Shown here: one piece after another, positions 55,555 through 64,000 of the stretch
Numbering within the stretch: the stretch's first letter is position 1
Layout: every line of letters starts with the position of its first letter
Source: Acidobacteriota bacterium
Lineage (GTDB): Bacteria; Acidobacteriota; Blastocatellia; Pyrinomonadales; Pyrinomonadaceae
DNA: 64,000 bases
Reading direction: 5' to 3'
Assembly (NCBI GenBank): GCA_019639235.1
Contig: JAHBSG010000015.1
Span: forward strand, 36,912 to 100,911
Translations under genes and position numbers: made by a program
Notes under the pieces: generated by a model
The model's database searches: none
Told to the model about the DNA's origin: nothing
The model's input: only the letters and a program-made list of their open reading frames with translations

Positions 55555-57984
55555 ATGATCGGTTCTGAGATCAATCAATACAAGATCCTCGAAAAGATCG
55601 GTTCGGGCGGCCAGGGCACGGTGTATAAGGCTCTCGACTCCAAGCTCAACCGCCAGGCCGTCATCAAGGTTCTTCCGCCGGAACTTACCAACAAAACCGC
55701 AAATTTCAAACGTTTTGAACGCGAGGCACAGCTCTGCTCCCAGCTCGATCACCCGAACATCTGCACGATTTACGATTTCCAGGACGCTAACGGCATCTTT
55801 TATATCGCGATGCAGTACGTCGAGGGTAAGAACGTCCGCCAGCTTGTCAACGGCCGTCCGTTGGAGCTCTCGAGCGCACTTTCGATCGCGATACAGGTGA
55901 CGGACGCTCTGGCGTACGCTCATTCGAAGAACATAATCCACCGCGACGTGAAGGCCGGCAATGTGATGGTCACGAGCAGCGGGCAGGTAAAGATCCTCGA
56001 CTTCGGGCTCGCCAAGCTTCTCGAAGATGAATATGCCGATGAGGCTCGCGGCCACGACCGGACCGAGATCACCGAACTTGGCATTCCCTACGGCACGGCG
56101 ACCTATGCCGCCCCGGAACAAGCTCGCGGCGAGCGGGCCGATGAACGCTCGGACATTTTCTCGACCGGCGTGCTCATCTACGAGATGCTGACCGGCATCT
56201 GGGCATTTCAGGGCAAGACCGTTATCGACGTTCGCCATCAAGTCCTTTACGGGACGCCGAAGCCGATCGCCGAACTTCGCCGCGACCCGATCCCGCCGGC
56301 CCTTCAGGCGATCGTTGATAAGGCTTTGCAGAAAGAGCCGAAGAACCGCTACCAGAAGATCTCGCAGATGCGCGACGACCTCCGGCAGGTCTATCAGCAG
56401 GTCGCCGGTGCCGGCATGATCCCCGGCGAAACGTTCGCGCCGAAGCACATGGACAGCGGAGTCTTCCGCCGCGCACTGAGCTGGATCACCGGTAAGACCG
56501 GCGGAGAGGGCAATACCGGTTCGTTCGGCTCGTTCTCAAATCCGCCGTCGCTGATCCCGGAGTCGTCCTTGACGGCGACCTCGACCGGGACCGAGAAGAA
56601 AAGTGTTGCCATACTTCCCTTCCGCAACTTGAACAACGATGCGAACTCAAGCTTCTTCGAATTCGCTCTGGCCGATGCCGTCATCACCGAGCTCGCGCAG
56701 CTTCGTTCGCTGATCGTCCGCCCGAGTTCCGTCGTTGCAAAATATCAGGGCAAAGAGATCGACCCACGCGAGGCCGGGAAGGAATTGCGAGCTAACGCCG
56801 TTCTCTCCGCCGGATTCCTTCGGGCCGGCGATCGCCTTCGCGTAACGGCCCAGTTGATCGACGTTTTGTCGGGCGACATCCTTTGGAGCGACCGGATCGA
56901 TGCCGATGCGAGCGACGTCCTGAATCTTCAGGACGAAATTGCCCAAAAGATCCTCGAGGGGCTGCGGATGGAGCTTTCCGAGAATGAACAGGAAAAGCTC
57001 GGCCGCCGGATGACCGACAACCACGAGGCTTGGGAAGAATATCTTCGCGGCCGCGACCACTTCGGCCGATTCATATTCCGGACGCTATCCGCCGAAGACT
57101 GCGACGCGGCGATCCAGAACTTCAAACGTGCGGTCGAGCTCGACCCCCATTTTGCTCTTGCCTACAGCGGCCTCGGCGCTTGTTACGCAAATCGCGTCTT
57201 CAAGGGCCTCGGCGAAACGGAAGATTACACGCTTGCCGAATCGGCCTTCAGCAAGGCATTTTCCTACGACCCGAATGTCGTTGAGGCACGGGTGCTGATG
57301 GTCATGATCTACATGGCCCGCGGCGAAAAGAAAAAGGCCCGTGCCGAAGTCGAACTCCTTGCAAAACAGTTCCCGAATGAAGCTCCGCTCTTTTTCGTCA
57401 AGGGCGTTGTCCACCGGCTCGACGGTGAGTACGAAGCGTCGCTAAAGGCGTTCGAACGTCTCTCTCGCCTCGACCCCGCGGCACGTGCCGTTTCGGCGTA
57501 TAACCGTGCGAGGATCTTTGTTTATAAACGCGAATACGACAAAGCTATAGCCGAACTCGAGATCGGCGAACGTGCCGAACCGAACCACCCGATGCTCAAG
57601 CTCTTCCGGGCTTCGACCTACTTTTATCGGGGTGACGCAGCGGAGGCCATCAAGCTGATGGAGGAAGTGCTTGCCGCACATCCGCGAATGGATGGTGTTC
57701 GGCCGCTCTATGCGCTTTTCCTTGCCGGCTCCGGCCGTAGCGAAGACGCCCGGGCACAACTAACAGAGGATGCCCTGAAGCTCGCGAAGGCCGACCACGA
57801 TACCGCTTACTGGGCCGCGTCCGCCTATGCCGTTCTCGGCGAAAAGGACCTCGCCTTCAAGTGGCTCAATAAAGCGATCAAGCTCGGAAATGAGAATAAA
57901 CCTCACTTCGAGCTTGATAGAAATCTTGATTCTCTTCGCGACGACCCGCGTTTCGCCGAGGCAATGGCCAAGATCGGCACCTAG
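55555..57984 (+). CDS. Ser/Thr protein kinase with TolB-like and TPR regions
   Basis: 809 aa. Hanks-type kinase domain at 1-270: GSGGQGTVYKA, the ATP lysine in AVIKVLPPE, HRDVKAGNVMV (about 129-139), DFGLAKLL and the APEQARGERADERSDIFSTGVLIYEMLTG block. A low-complexity linker follows, then about 350-470 has the TolB-N/FlgO-type segment SVAILPFRNLNND...ELAQLRSLIVRPSSVVAKY. From about 490 to the end there are roughly eight TPR units (e.g. ALAYSGLGACY, VVEARVLMVMIY). No transmembrane helix is clear, so it may be cytosolic. This architecture is common in Acidobacteriota. Confidence 0.93.
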   Translation: MIGSEINQYKILEKIGSGGQGTVYKALDSKLNRQAVIKVLPPELTNKTANFKRFEREAQLCSQLDHPNICTIYDFQDANGIFYIAMQYVEGKNVRQLVNGRPLELSSALSIAIQVTDALAYAHSKNIIHRDVKAGNVMVTSSGQVKILDFGLAKLLEDEYADEARGHDRTEITELGIPYGTATYAAPEQARGERADERSDIFSTGVLIYEMLTGIWAFQGKTVIDVRHQVLYGTPKPIAELRRDPIPPALQAIVDKALQKEPKNRYQKISQMRDDLRQVYQQVAGAGMIPGETFAPKHMDSGVFRRALSWITGKTGGEGNTGSFGSFSNPPSLIPESSLTATSTGTEKKSVAILPFRNLNNDANSSFFEFALADAVITELAQLRSLIVRPSSVVAKYQGKEIDPREAGKELRANAVLSAGFLRAGDRLRVTAQLIDVLSGDILWSDRIDADASDVLNLQDEIAQKILEGLRMELSENEQEKLGRRMTDNHEAWEEYLRGRDHFGRFIFRTLSAEDCDAAIQNFKRAVELDPHFALAYSGLGACYANRVFKGLGETEDYTLAESAFSKAFSYDPNVVEARVLMVMIYMARGEKKKARAEVELLAKQFPNEAPLFFVKGVVHRLDGEYEASLKAFERLSRLDPAARAVSAYNRARIFVYKREYDKAIAELEIGERAEPNHPMLKLFRASTYFYRGDAAEAIKLMEEVLAAHPRMDGVRPLYALFLAGSGRSEDARAQLTEDALKLAKADHDTAYWAASAYAVLGEKDLAFKWLNKAIKLGNENKPHFELDRNLDSLRDDPRFAEAMAKIGT

Positions 57985-59132
57985 GCTACGACCCGCTGAT
58001 CCCGAAGTTCTATTTCATAATGAACACGCTGTTTGAGTGCTTTTTCGAACTGCCGTGCTTCGTTAACGCCGTCAAAGGCGAGCCCCTGTAGATTTGATTC
58101 GATCCGCTTTCGATAATCCGAAACGAGCGAGTCCGAGACACCGAGCATCTCGGCGACCTCAAGCTGCGTCCCGCCGTCCGAGATCAAGTAGCAATGCCAA
58201 AGCACCCGAAGCATTCGGTCAAACTGTTTTTCCTTACCGCGGACCGAGCCGCTAAGTTCCTCGATGAATTCGTCAACACGGCCGGCCGCATTCGATTCGG
58301 CCTCGCTGCGGATGAATCCGTCCTCCGGGGTCTCGCGGGTATCGGCGATCTCCATCGGCATCCGTTCCGGATCGTCGCTGTCTCCCGAACCGCCGACCGG
58401 CACAAGGTGAATGTCCATTATCGGCAGCCGCGACATCACGAACGAACGCAGCGAACGCATATCGACCGGAGAATCGATCGCCTTGAAAACCCGGAGAATG
58501 AGCTTTTCGAGTTCGACATTGCTGATCACGATCTGCGCGTCGCCCGTGCAGCCAACCATCCGCGTATCGCGGGCAAAGAAAGCGACCGTCTTTACGCGTG
58601 AGTCCATTTCCTGGACATCACGCCTCGTCTTTTGATCAGGCCAATTTGCAAGTCCATAGAGCCTGTCCGCCAATCGGCGATGGGCCTCGGGGTTTCCGAG
58701 ATTGTCGAACCGTCGGAACCGCCCGCTCTGCTGAACGATAGTAGAAATGCGTCGAGCCAGCCGGTATGATTCCGGATACCGCTTTCTGAGTTCAGACGTG
58801 AGCATATTGCTCAGCTCGATCTGGCTGATCTCGGCCTCGATCTGCTGATCGGTCATCCCCGTTTCGATGTAGTGCTGAAAGCGGTCTTTGCTAAGCAGGG
58901 TGACGAACAGTTCCTGCGTCAGGTCGGTGTAGGCATTGTATCGACCTTCCTCCACCAGGAATCCCGCCCTCTTCGAGGCCCGCACAAGCGGGTGCGACGA
59001 GACGATCCGGTGAAGCTCTATCCAGATCTGATTTACGTCCGACGCTTCAAGGTTCTCATTCCACTTGCCGATCTTGATCGGGCGGCCGGAAAGCGAACGG
59101 ACTTGGGAGTCTTGTGATGAGGGTGTTGTCAT
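57981..59132 (-). CDS. Sigma-70-like regulator with C-terminal helix-turn-helix
   Basis: 383 aa. A C-terminal helix-turn-helix about residues 320-350 (TQLEVAEMLGVSDSLVSDYRKRI) resembles sigma-70 region 4 or related HTHs. The N-terminal half has an AYTDLTQELFVTLLSKDRFQHYI segment that looks like region 2. An acidic middle section (GGSGDSDDPERMPMEIAD) is unusual. It overlaps the kinase end by 4 bp (convergent), and a zinc-finger anti-sigma-like gene lies divergently 380 bp away. It may be an atypical sigma factor; this is inferred, and region 2 is weak. Confidence 0.7.
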   Translation of the reverse strand: MTTPSSQDSQVRSLSGRPIKIGKWNENLEASDVNQIWIELHRIVSSHPLVRASKRAGFLVEEGRYNAYTDLTQELFVTLLSKDRFQHYIETGMTDQQIEAEISQIELSNMLTSELRKRYPESYRLARRISTIVQQSGRFRRFDNLGNPEAHRRLADRLYGLANWPDQKTRRDVQEMDSRVKTVAFFARDTRMVGCTGDAQIVISNVELEKLILRVFKAIDSPVDMRSLRSFVMSRLPIMDIHLVPVGGSGDSDDPERMPMEIADTRETPEDGFIRSEAESNAAGRVDEFIEELSGSVRGKEKQFDRMLRVLWHCYLISDGGTQLEVAEMLGVSDSLVSDYRKRIESNLQGLAFDGVNEARQFEKALKQRVHYEIELRDQRVVA

Positions 59133-59515
59133 AGCAAAGTTTGAGGATGCAAGGAAACCGCAAAGGATTTTGCCTAACTTCTGGGGTCAGGAATTCGGTC
59201 GAATCGATGTGGCCTTAAATTCCGTGTGGTCGTCACTTATCTGCGGTCTCAACTGCCTGATTTGGTCGAAAGGAGGGCTTGCCGGCAAAAGAGCAGTTTG
59301 CCGACAGAATTAATACTACCAGTATTTCAGGTTTTGAGCAACATCTTTTTTGATTGCAAAACGATGTTCAATCATTGCTCTACTGTGAGGAACGTTAAGG
59401 AACGAATTTGATTCTGGAAGGTGCTGATAATTAACGATTTACTCAATATGAACGATTGAACTGTGCAAATTGAACGCTCCTGCCCAGGTCTTGCAGGACT
59501 CGTTGAAATACTCGA
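59133..59515. other. 383-bp divergent gap between sigma-like and anti-sigma-like genes
   Basis: Holds GCAAGG/GCAAAGG words of the short-period repeat type at 59137-59166, a perfect 7-bp hairpin CGGCAAA/TTTGCCG at 59283-59303 (7-nt loop), and an A/T-rich stretch (59330-59470). Both gene promoters should lie here. I see no ORF with coding bias. Confidence 0.5.
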
Positions 59516-59818
59516 ATGTCCGATTTTCGTAAACAGGGCGATTGCCCTACCTCTCAGGAGCTCTTGGCGTTTCAGACGGGCGATATGTCCGTTGCTGATG
59601 GCCGTCACATCCGTGTGCATATTCGGTCCTGCGATTTTTGCGCGGCCGAGGCCGAATTCTACGAGCACTACCCCATCAATGATGAAGGGCAAGAGGTCGT
59701 CAGCAGCCCGGCGATCCCGGAGCCGCTATTCGAGCTTGCCGAGGCAATTCTGAGCAAAAAAGAACCGAGCCGAACTCTTGATCGCTTGATCAAGGAGATC
59801 GACTCGGTCTCAAGATAA
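59516..59818 (+). CDS. Small zinc-finger protein, putative anti-sigma factor
   Basis: 100 aa, soluble. The H-x3-C-x2-C pattern HIRSCDFC (residues about 38-45), preceded by SQELLAFQTGDMSVADGRHI, matches the anti-sigma zinc-binding (ZAS) motif that starts with a helix and CDxC-type ligands. Downstream of it comes an acidic helical tail. No transmembrane helix, so it would be a cytosolic anti-sigma. It is divergent from the sigma-like gene. No strong ribosome binding site is seen. Confidence 0.75.
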   Translation: MSDFRKQGDCPTSQELLAFQTGDMSVADGRHIRVHIRSCDFCAAEAEFYEHYPINDEGQEVVSSPAIPEPLFELAEAILSKKEPSRTLDRLIKEIDSVSR

Positions 59819-59845
59819 GCCCGATTGATCGGCGGTCTTTCCTAA

Positions 59846-61666
59846 TTACCCCCCGCAGATCTCATCTATCGCATCGCTGTATTTTTCGTCGATGACAGAT
59901 CGCTTGATCTTGAGCGTCGGTGTCATTTCGCCCTTGTCGATAGAAAATTCTCTCGGCAGCAGATAAACGCGCTTTACGCGTTCATAATCTGAAAGCTCGC
60001 GGGTCAGATCGACCGCATCCCGCTGCACCCGCTTGATAACGTGCGGATTCTCGCAAAGCTCGTCGCGGCTGCCTTCGACGGCGATGCCTTCATCGGCGAG
60101 AGTTTCTTTCAAGGCATCCCAATCCGGAACGATCAACGCTCCGACCTGCTTGCGGCCCGAACCGACCACGACCGGCTGAGCAACGAGCGGGCTCTGCTTG
60201 AGCAGGCTTTCCACCTGCAGCGGAGCGACGTATTTGCCGTTCGAGAGCTTGAAGAGGTCCTTGATGCGGTCGGTGACGTAAAAGTGCCCGTCCTCGTCCA
60301 CATAACCGACGTCGCCGGTGTGGTAATAGCCCTCGCTGTCGATGACCTTCGCCGTTTCCTCGGGCTTTTGGTAATAGCCCTGCATCACGCTTTTGCCGCG
60401 GATGAGGATCTCGCCGTTCGACTCGTCGATCTTCATCTCGATGCCGTCGAAGGGCGTTCCGATCGAGCCCACCTTGTTGTCCTCCGGCCGATTTGCGCAG
60501 GTGATACAAGCCTCGGTCATGCCGTAGCCCTGAAGGATCGGGATGCCCGCCGCCCAGAATGCATACGAAAGCTTTTTCGAGAGCGGTGCTCCGCCCGAGA
60601 CGAAGAAACGCAGGTGCCCGCCGACGCCCGCACGCCATTTTGAGAAGACAAGCCGCGAAGCGAGAGCATGTTTTGCGGCGAGCACTGCCGAGACGGGCTC
60701 GTGCATATCCTTCGCTCGCCAGTAGTCTTGCCCGACGTCGAGTGCCCAATCAAAGAGCTTCGTCTTCCAGCCGCCCGCGGCCTTACCCTTCTTGACTATC
60801 TTGTGATAGACCTGCTCGAAGAGCCGCGGCACCGCCGTCATGATCGTCGGCTTTACTTCCTGCAAATGCCCGGCGATCTGATCGAACGCAGCACAGTAGT
60901 GGATCGCGACGCCGTTCGAGCAAAGCACGTAAAAAACTGACCGTTCAAAGATGTGCGAGAGCGGCAGAACGGCGAGCGAGCGGTCGGTGTTCCTGATCGG
61001 CAGGCCCTTCGAAATGGCCGCGACGTTCGACGTAAAATTTTCGTGCGTCAGCATCACGCCCTTCGGCTCGCCGGTCGTCCCCGAGGTGTAGATTATCGTC
61101 GCCAGGTCGTCGGCCTTGACCTGTGCCAGCAGCTCGTCAAAGTTGTCGATCTCGTCCTTGCGGCTGCCTTCGGCCTCGAGGTCCTTGAGCGACATCGCCC
61201 GGCTATCCTCGGGCAGAAAATCGGCGTCAAAAAAGATCAGCTTCTCTAGCGTCTCGATGCTCTGGATGACCGATTCGGCGTGTTTCCAGAGCTTTTTGCC
61301 TGAGACAAAGAGCATCTTCGCACCCGAATTCTCGATGATGTAGCGGATCTGATCGACGGCCTGCGTCGTGTAGATCGGGACGTTGACGCCGCGGAGCGAA
61401 AGGATCGCAAGGTCCGTGAACGACCACTCCGGCCGGTTCTCCGAGATTATGGCGATGCGGTCGCCGGCCTTGACGCCCAACCGCGAGAGCCCGAGCGCGA
61501 TCCGCCGGATGCGCTCGATGGCGTCGGTGCCCGAAACCCTGTGCCAGACGTCGTCTATCTTAAAAGACAACGCGTCCGGTTTGTTATTGCGGCGGAAAGA
61601 TTCGATGCAATAATGCGGCACGGTCTGCGGCAAAGCATCGAACCCGATAAGATTCTCAGCGATCAT
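59846..61666 (-). CDS. Long-chain fatty acid-CoA ligase (AMP-forming)
   Basis: 606 aa; activates fatty acids to acyl-CoA. P-loop-like YTSGTTGEPKGVML, the AMP motif GYGMTEACITCANR, YHTGDVGYVDEDGHFYVTDRIKDLFKLSNGKYVAP and the C-terminal lysine in MTPTLKIKRSVI. The VPHYCIESFRRNNKPDAL start and length resemble the FAA1-type synthetases (FadD15-like). It stands alone between the anti-sigma-like gene and comM, convergent with the former. Chain-length preference cannot be read. Confidence 0.94.
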   Translation of the reverse strand: MIAENLIGFDALPQTVPHYCIESFRRNNKPDALSFKIDDVWHRVSGTDAIERIRRIALGLSRLGVKAGDRIAIISENRPEWSFTDLAILSLRGVNVPIYTTQAVDQIRYIIENSGAKMLFVSGKKLWKHAESVIQSIETLEKLIFFDADFLPEDSRAMSLKDLEAEGSRKDEIDNFDELLAQVKADDLATIIYTSGTTGEPKGVMLTHENFTSNVAAISKGLPIRNTDRSLAVLPLSHIFERSVFYVLCSNGVAIHYCAAFDQIAGHLQEVKPTIMTAVPRLFEQVYHKIVKKGKAAGGWKTKLFDWALDVGQDYWRAKDMHEPVSAVLAAKHALASRLVFSKWRAGVGGHLRFFVSGGAPLSKKLSYAFWAAGIPILQGYGMTEACITCANRPEDNKVGSIGTPFDGIEMKIDESNGEILIRGKSVMQGYYQKPEETAKVIDSEGYYHTGDVGYVDEDGHFYVTDRIKDLFKLSNGKYVAPLQVESLLKQSPLVAQPVVVGSGRKQVGALIVPDWDALKETLADEGIAVEGSRDELCENPHVIKRVQRDAVDLTRELSDYERVKRVYLLPREFSIDKGEMTPTLKIKRSVIDEKYSDAIDEICGG

Positions 61667-61755
61667 CGGTTTAGATCAGGACCGGGCATTCCCCTGAAAC
61701 ACAGGGCAATTCCCCGAAAATTACGAAAACATTACATTCTCACAAAATCACCCGA

Positions 61756-63321
61756 TCAAGTCCAATAGTCGCGGTCGAGCGAGCGGTAGTTGATGGCCTC
61801 GGAGAGGTGTTCGGGGCCGATGGAGTCGGCGGCGGCGAGGTCGGCGATGGTGCGGGCGACCTTCAGGATTCGGTCGTGGCCGCGGGCGGAAAGCCCTTGT
61901 CGGGTCATTGCCCGTTCGAGCAGCGTTTCGCCCTGGGCATCAAGGCCGCAGAACTTGCGGATCTGGCCCGGCGACATCGCTGAATTTGAGAAGACGCCCT
62001 CGCCGCGAAAGCGTTCGAGCTGGCGGCGGCGTGCTTCGATGACGCGTTCGCGAATGGTGGCGGAGGGCTCGGCGGTGCCGTTCGAGCGGCCGCGGAGCTC
62101 GGTAAATTTCACGGCCGGCACGTCCACGTGGATATCGATGCGGTCCATCAGCGGGCCGGAGATCTTGCCGACGTAACGCTGTATCTGCATCGGCGAGCAC
62201 TTGCACTCGCGGCCCGAGCCGAAGTAGCCGCACGGGCATGGGTTCATCGAGGCGACGAGCGTGAAATTTGCCGGAAAGGTCAGCGACGAGGCTGCCCGCG
62301 AGATGGTGACCTGTTTGTCCTCCATCGGCTGCCGCAGCACCTCGAGCACCGAACGGTCAAACTCCGGCAGCTCATCGAGAAAAAGCACGCCAAGATGTGC
62401 CAGCGAGACCTCGCCGGGCTTTGGCATCGAGCCGCCGCCGATCAGCCCCGCCTGTGAGACGGTGTGGTGCGGCGACTTGAACGGGCGTTCGGTGACGAGC
62501 CCGCTCCGGCCCGTCAGCCCGGCGACGGAATGGATCTTCGTGATCTCAAGCGCCTCTTCAAATTCGAGCGGCGGCAGTATGGTCGGGAGCCGCTTGGCGA
62601 GCATCGTCTTGCCCGAGCCCGGCGGGCCGATGAAGAGTATGTTATGGCCGCCGGCCGAGGCCACCTCGAGCGCACGCTTGGCAGTCTGCTGACCGCGGAC
62701 CTCGGCAAAATCGGCGCGGTAGGCGTTCACGTCTCCGCGAAGCTCTTCCTCGCTGAGCACCATCGGCGGGATTCGGGTCGGCTGGCCGGCGAGGAGTTCC
62801 GCCGCCAGCGATGCCGCCTCTTTCAGGCTCCGCACAGGGAAAACATTCACCCCGCGGACGACCGCCGCCTCCTTGGCGTTCTCTTCCGGGACGATCAGGT
62901 TGGCAAAGCCCTGCTCGCGTGCGGTCAAGGCGATCGAGAGCGCACCGCGGACCGGCCGCACTCGCCCATCGAGCGAAAGTTCGCCGACGCTCAGCGTATC
63001 GATGAGGCCCTCGCCGCCACCGAGGTCGGCATTTGCCCCGAGCACGCCGAGCGCGATCGGCAGGTCAAAGCTCGCACCTTCCTTGCGGACGTCCGCCGGA
63101 GCGAGGTTCACCGTTGTCTTCAGGAATGGGAAAAAGAAACCGCTGTTGTTGACCGCCGCACGGATCCGCTCGCGAGATTCGCGCACGGCCGTATCCGGCA
63201 GCCCGACGATCGTTATGTTGTTCTGGTCCTGCTCGCCGCTCGCCGGCCGCAGGTTCACCTCAATATCGACCACAAGCGCATCTATCCCATAAACCGCGGC
63301 CGATTTTGTAACAAACAACAT
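61756..63321 (-). CDS. comM: YifB/ComM family Mg-chelatase-like AAA+ ATPase
   Basis: 521 aa from the ATG at 63321. The N-terminal ChlI-like domain ([41 protein letters not shown]), Walker [17 protein letters not shown], Walker [21 protein letters not shown], sensor [14 protein letters not shown] with paired Cys (CPCG, then C-K-C) and the C-terminal ChlI-C domain ([21 protein letters not shown]). In Haemophilus and Vibrio, ComM is a branch-migration helicase of natural transformation; here the role is inferred. An extra 15 codons upstream are open but not conserved. Confidence 0.92.
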   Translation of the reverse strand: MLFVTKSAAVYGIDALVVDIEVNLRPASGEQDQNNITIVGLPDTAVRESRERIRAAVNNSGFFFPFLKTTVNLAPADVRKEGASFDLPIALGVLGANADLGGGEGLIDTLSVGELSLDGRVRPVRGALSIALTAREQGFANLIVPEENAKEAAVVRGVNVFPVRSLKEAASLAAELLAGQPTRIPPMVLSEEELRGDVNAYRADFAEVRGQQTAKRALEVASAGGHNILFIGPPGSGKTMLAKRLPTILPPLEFEEALEITKIHSVAGLTGRSGLVTERPFKSPHHTVSQAGLIGGGSMPKPGEVSLAHLGVLFLDELPEFDRSVLEVLRQPMEDKQVTISRAASSLTFPANFTLVASMNPCPCGYFGSGRECKCSPMQIQRYVGKISGPLMDRIDIHVDVPAVKFTELRGRSNGTAEPSATIRERVIEARRRQLERFRGEGVFSNSAMSPGQIRKFCGLDAQGETLLERAMTRQGLSARGHDRILKVARTIADLAAADSIGPEHLSEAINYRSLDRDYWT

Positions 63322-63394
63322 ATCCGGATCAAGAGAGAAAAGAACTGCACCGAGAGAATACACCAACCCCCGCCCATTCCAAAAACCTCGATGA

Positions 63395-63955
<561 letters not shown>

Positions 63956-64000
63956 TCCGACTTAACTTTCACCCGCCAGTCAACCACACAGGCAGAAACC

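Overview
The window looks like a chromosomal segment of a free-living Gram-negative bacterium, most likely Acidobacteriota, class Blastocatellia (Pyrinomonadaceae-like). This placement is inferred from the kind of genes present: a Ser/Thr kinase with TolB-like and TPR modules, FG-GAP-type repeat proteins, DUF2270, DUF4197, YcxB and DUF937 proteins, a HAE1 efflux operon, a planctomycete-like microcompartment locus and many intergenic short-period repeats. There is no rRNA, prophage, insertion sequence or CRISPR array. I see about 60 protein genes, two serine tRNAs and one SRP RNA.

Layout. 0.1-4.2 kb: a hypothetical gene, an acyltransferase, a phosphoesterase/saccharopine-dehydrogenase-like pair and a DUF433/DUF5615 toxin-antitoxin-like pair. 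4.2-9.1 kb: metH (carrying an in-frame repeat insertion), a YcxB-like gene and a DUF937 gene. 9.2-16.5 kb: an NHL-repeat/M23-like lipoprotein, uvrA, parDE, a YeiH-type transporter and a DUF4197 protein. 16.6-20.1 kb: gpmA, folC, a DinB-family gene and accD. 20.3-25.2 kb: a large secreted repeat protein facing a four-gene operon (inositol-monophosphatase family, secreted protein, esterase, DUF2270). 25.4-32.5 kb: tadA, tRNA-Ser(CGA), aquaporin, tRNA-Ser(GGA), a four-helix-bundle (S23-like) gene bracketed by inverted repeats, SRP RNA, dnaX, a TPM-domain protein, a nucleotidyltransferase, lemA, and on the other strand a second four-helix-bundle gene coupled to a small Cys-rich protein. 32.7-34.8 kb: a compact bacterial microcompartment operon (class II aldolase, one BMC-H, three BMC-P). 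35-41.4 kb: ruvA, a CPBP-like protein, ruvB, a pectate-lyase-fold protein, an M48 protease and a YbjQ protein. 41.4-47.8 kb: rlmD, membrane/secreted unknowns, a methylmalonyl-CoA-mutase-type large subunit and a PilT-like ATPase. 47.8-54.3 kb: a tripartite RND efflux operon. 54.4-55.4 kb: a rhodanese, a [2Fe-2S] protein and a glutaredoxin-like gene whose UGA stop may encode selenocysteine. 55.5-63.3 kb: Ser/Thr kinase, sigma-like regulator, zinc-finger anti-sigma-like protein, acyl-CoA synthetase, ComM/YifB. 63.4-63.96 kb: a compound repeat array.

Three threads stand out. First, many intergenic gaps hold hairpin-forming elements built from 7-9 bp sequence words (GTGAGCA, AAAGGAT, GTTAGCT, CAATTGA, GTGAATG, GCACAAAG and others). 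One lies in frame inside metH, two sit inside the microcompartment operon, and some supply stop codons of real genes. A 19-bp perfect inverted repeat of one family brackets an S23-like gene. Second, the microcompartment operon pairs an aldolase carrying a possible encapsulation helix with shell genes but has no adjacent aldehyde dehydrogenase. Third, the glutaredoxin-like gene ends in a UGA followed, at SECIS-like spacing, by a stable hairpin with no U-tract.
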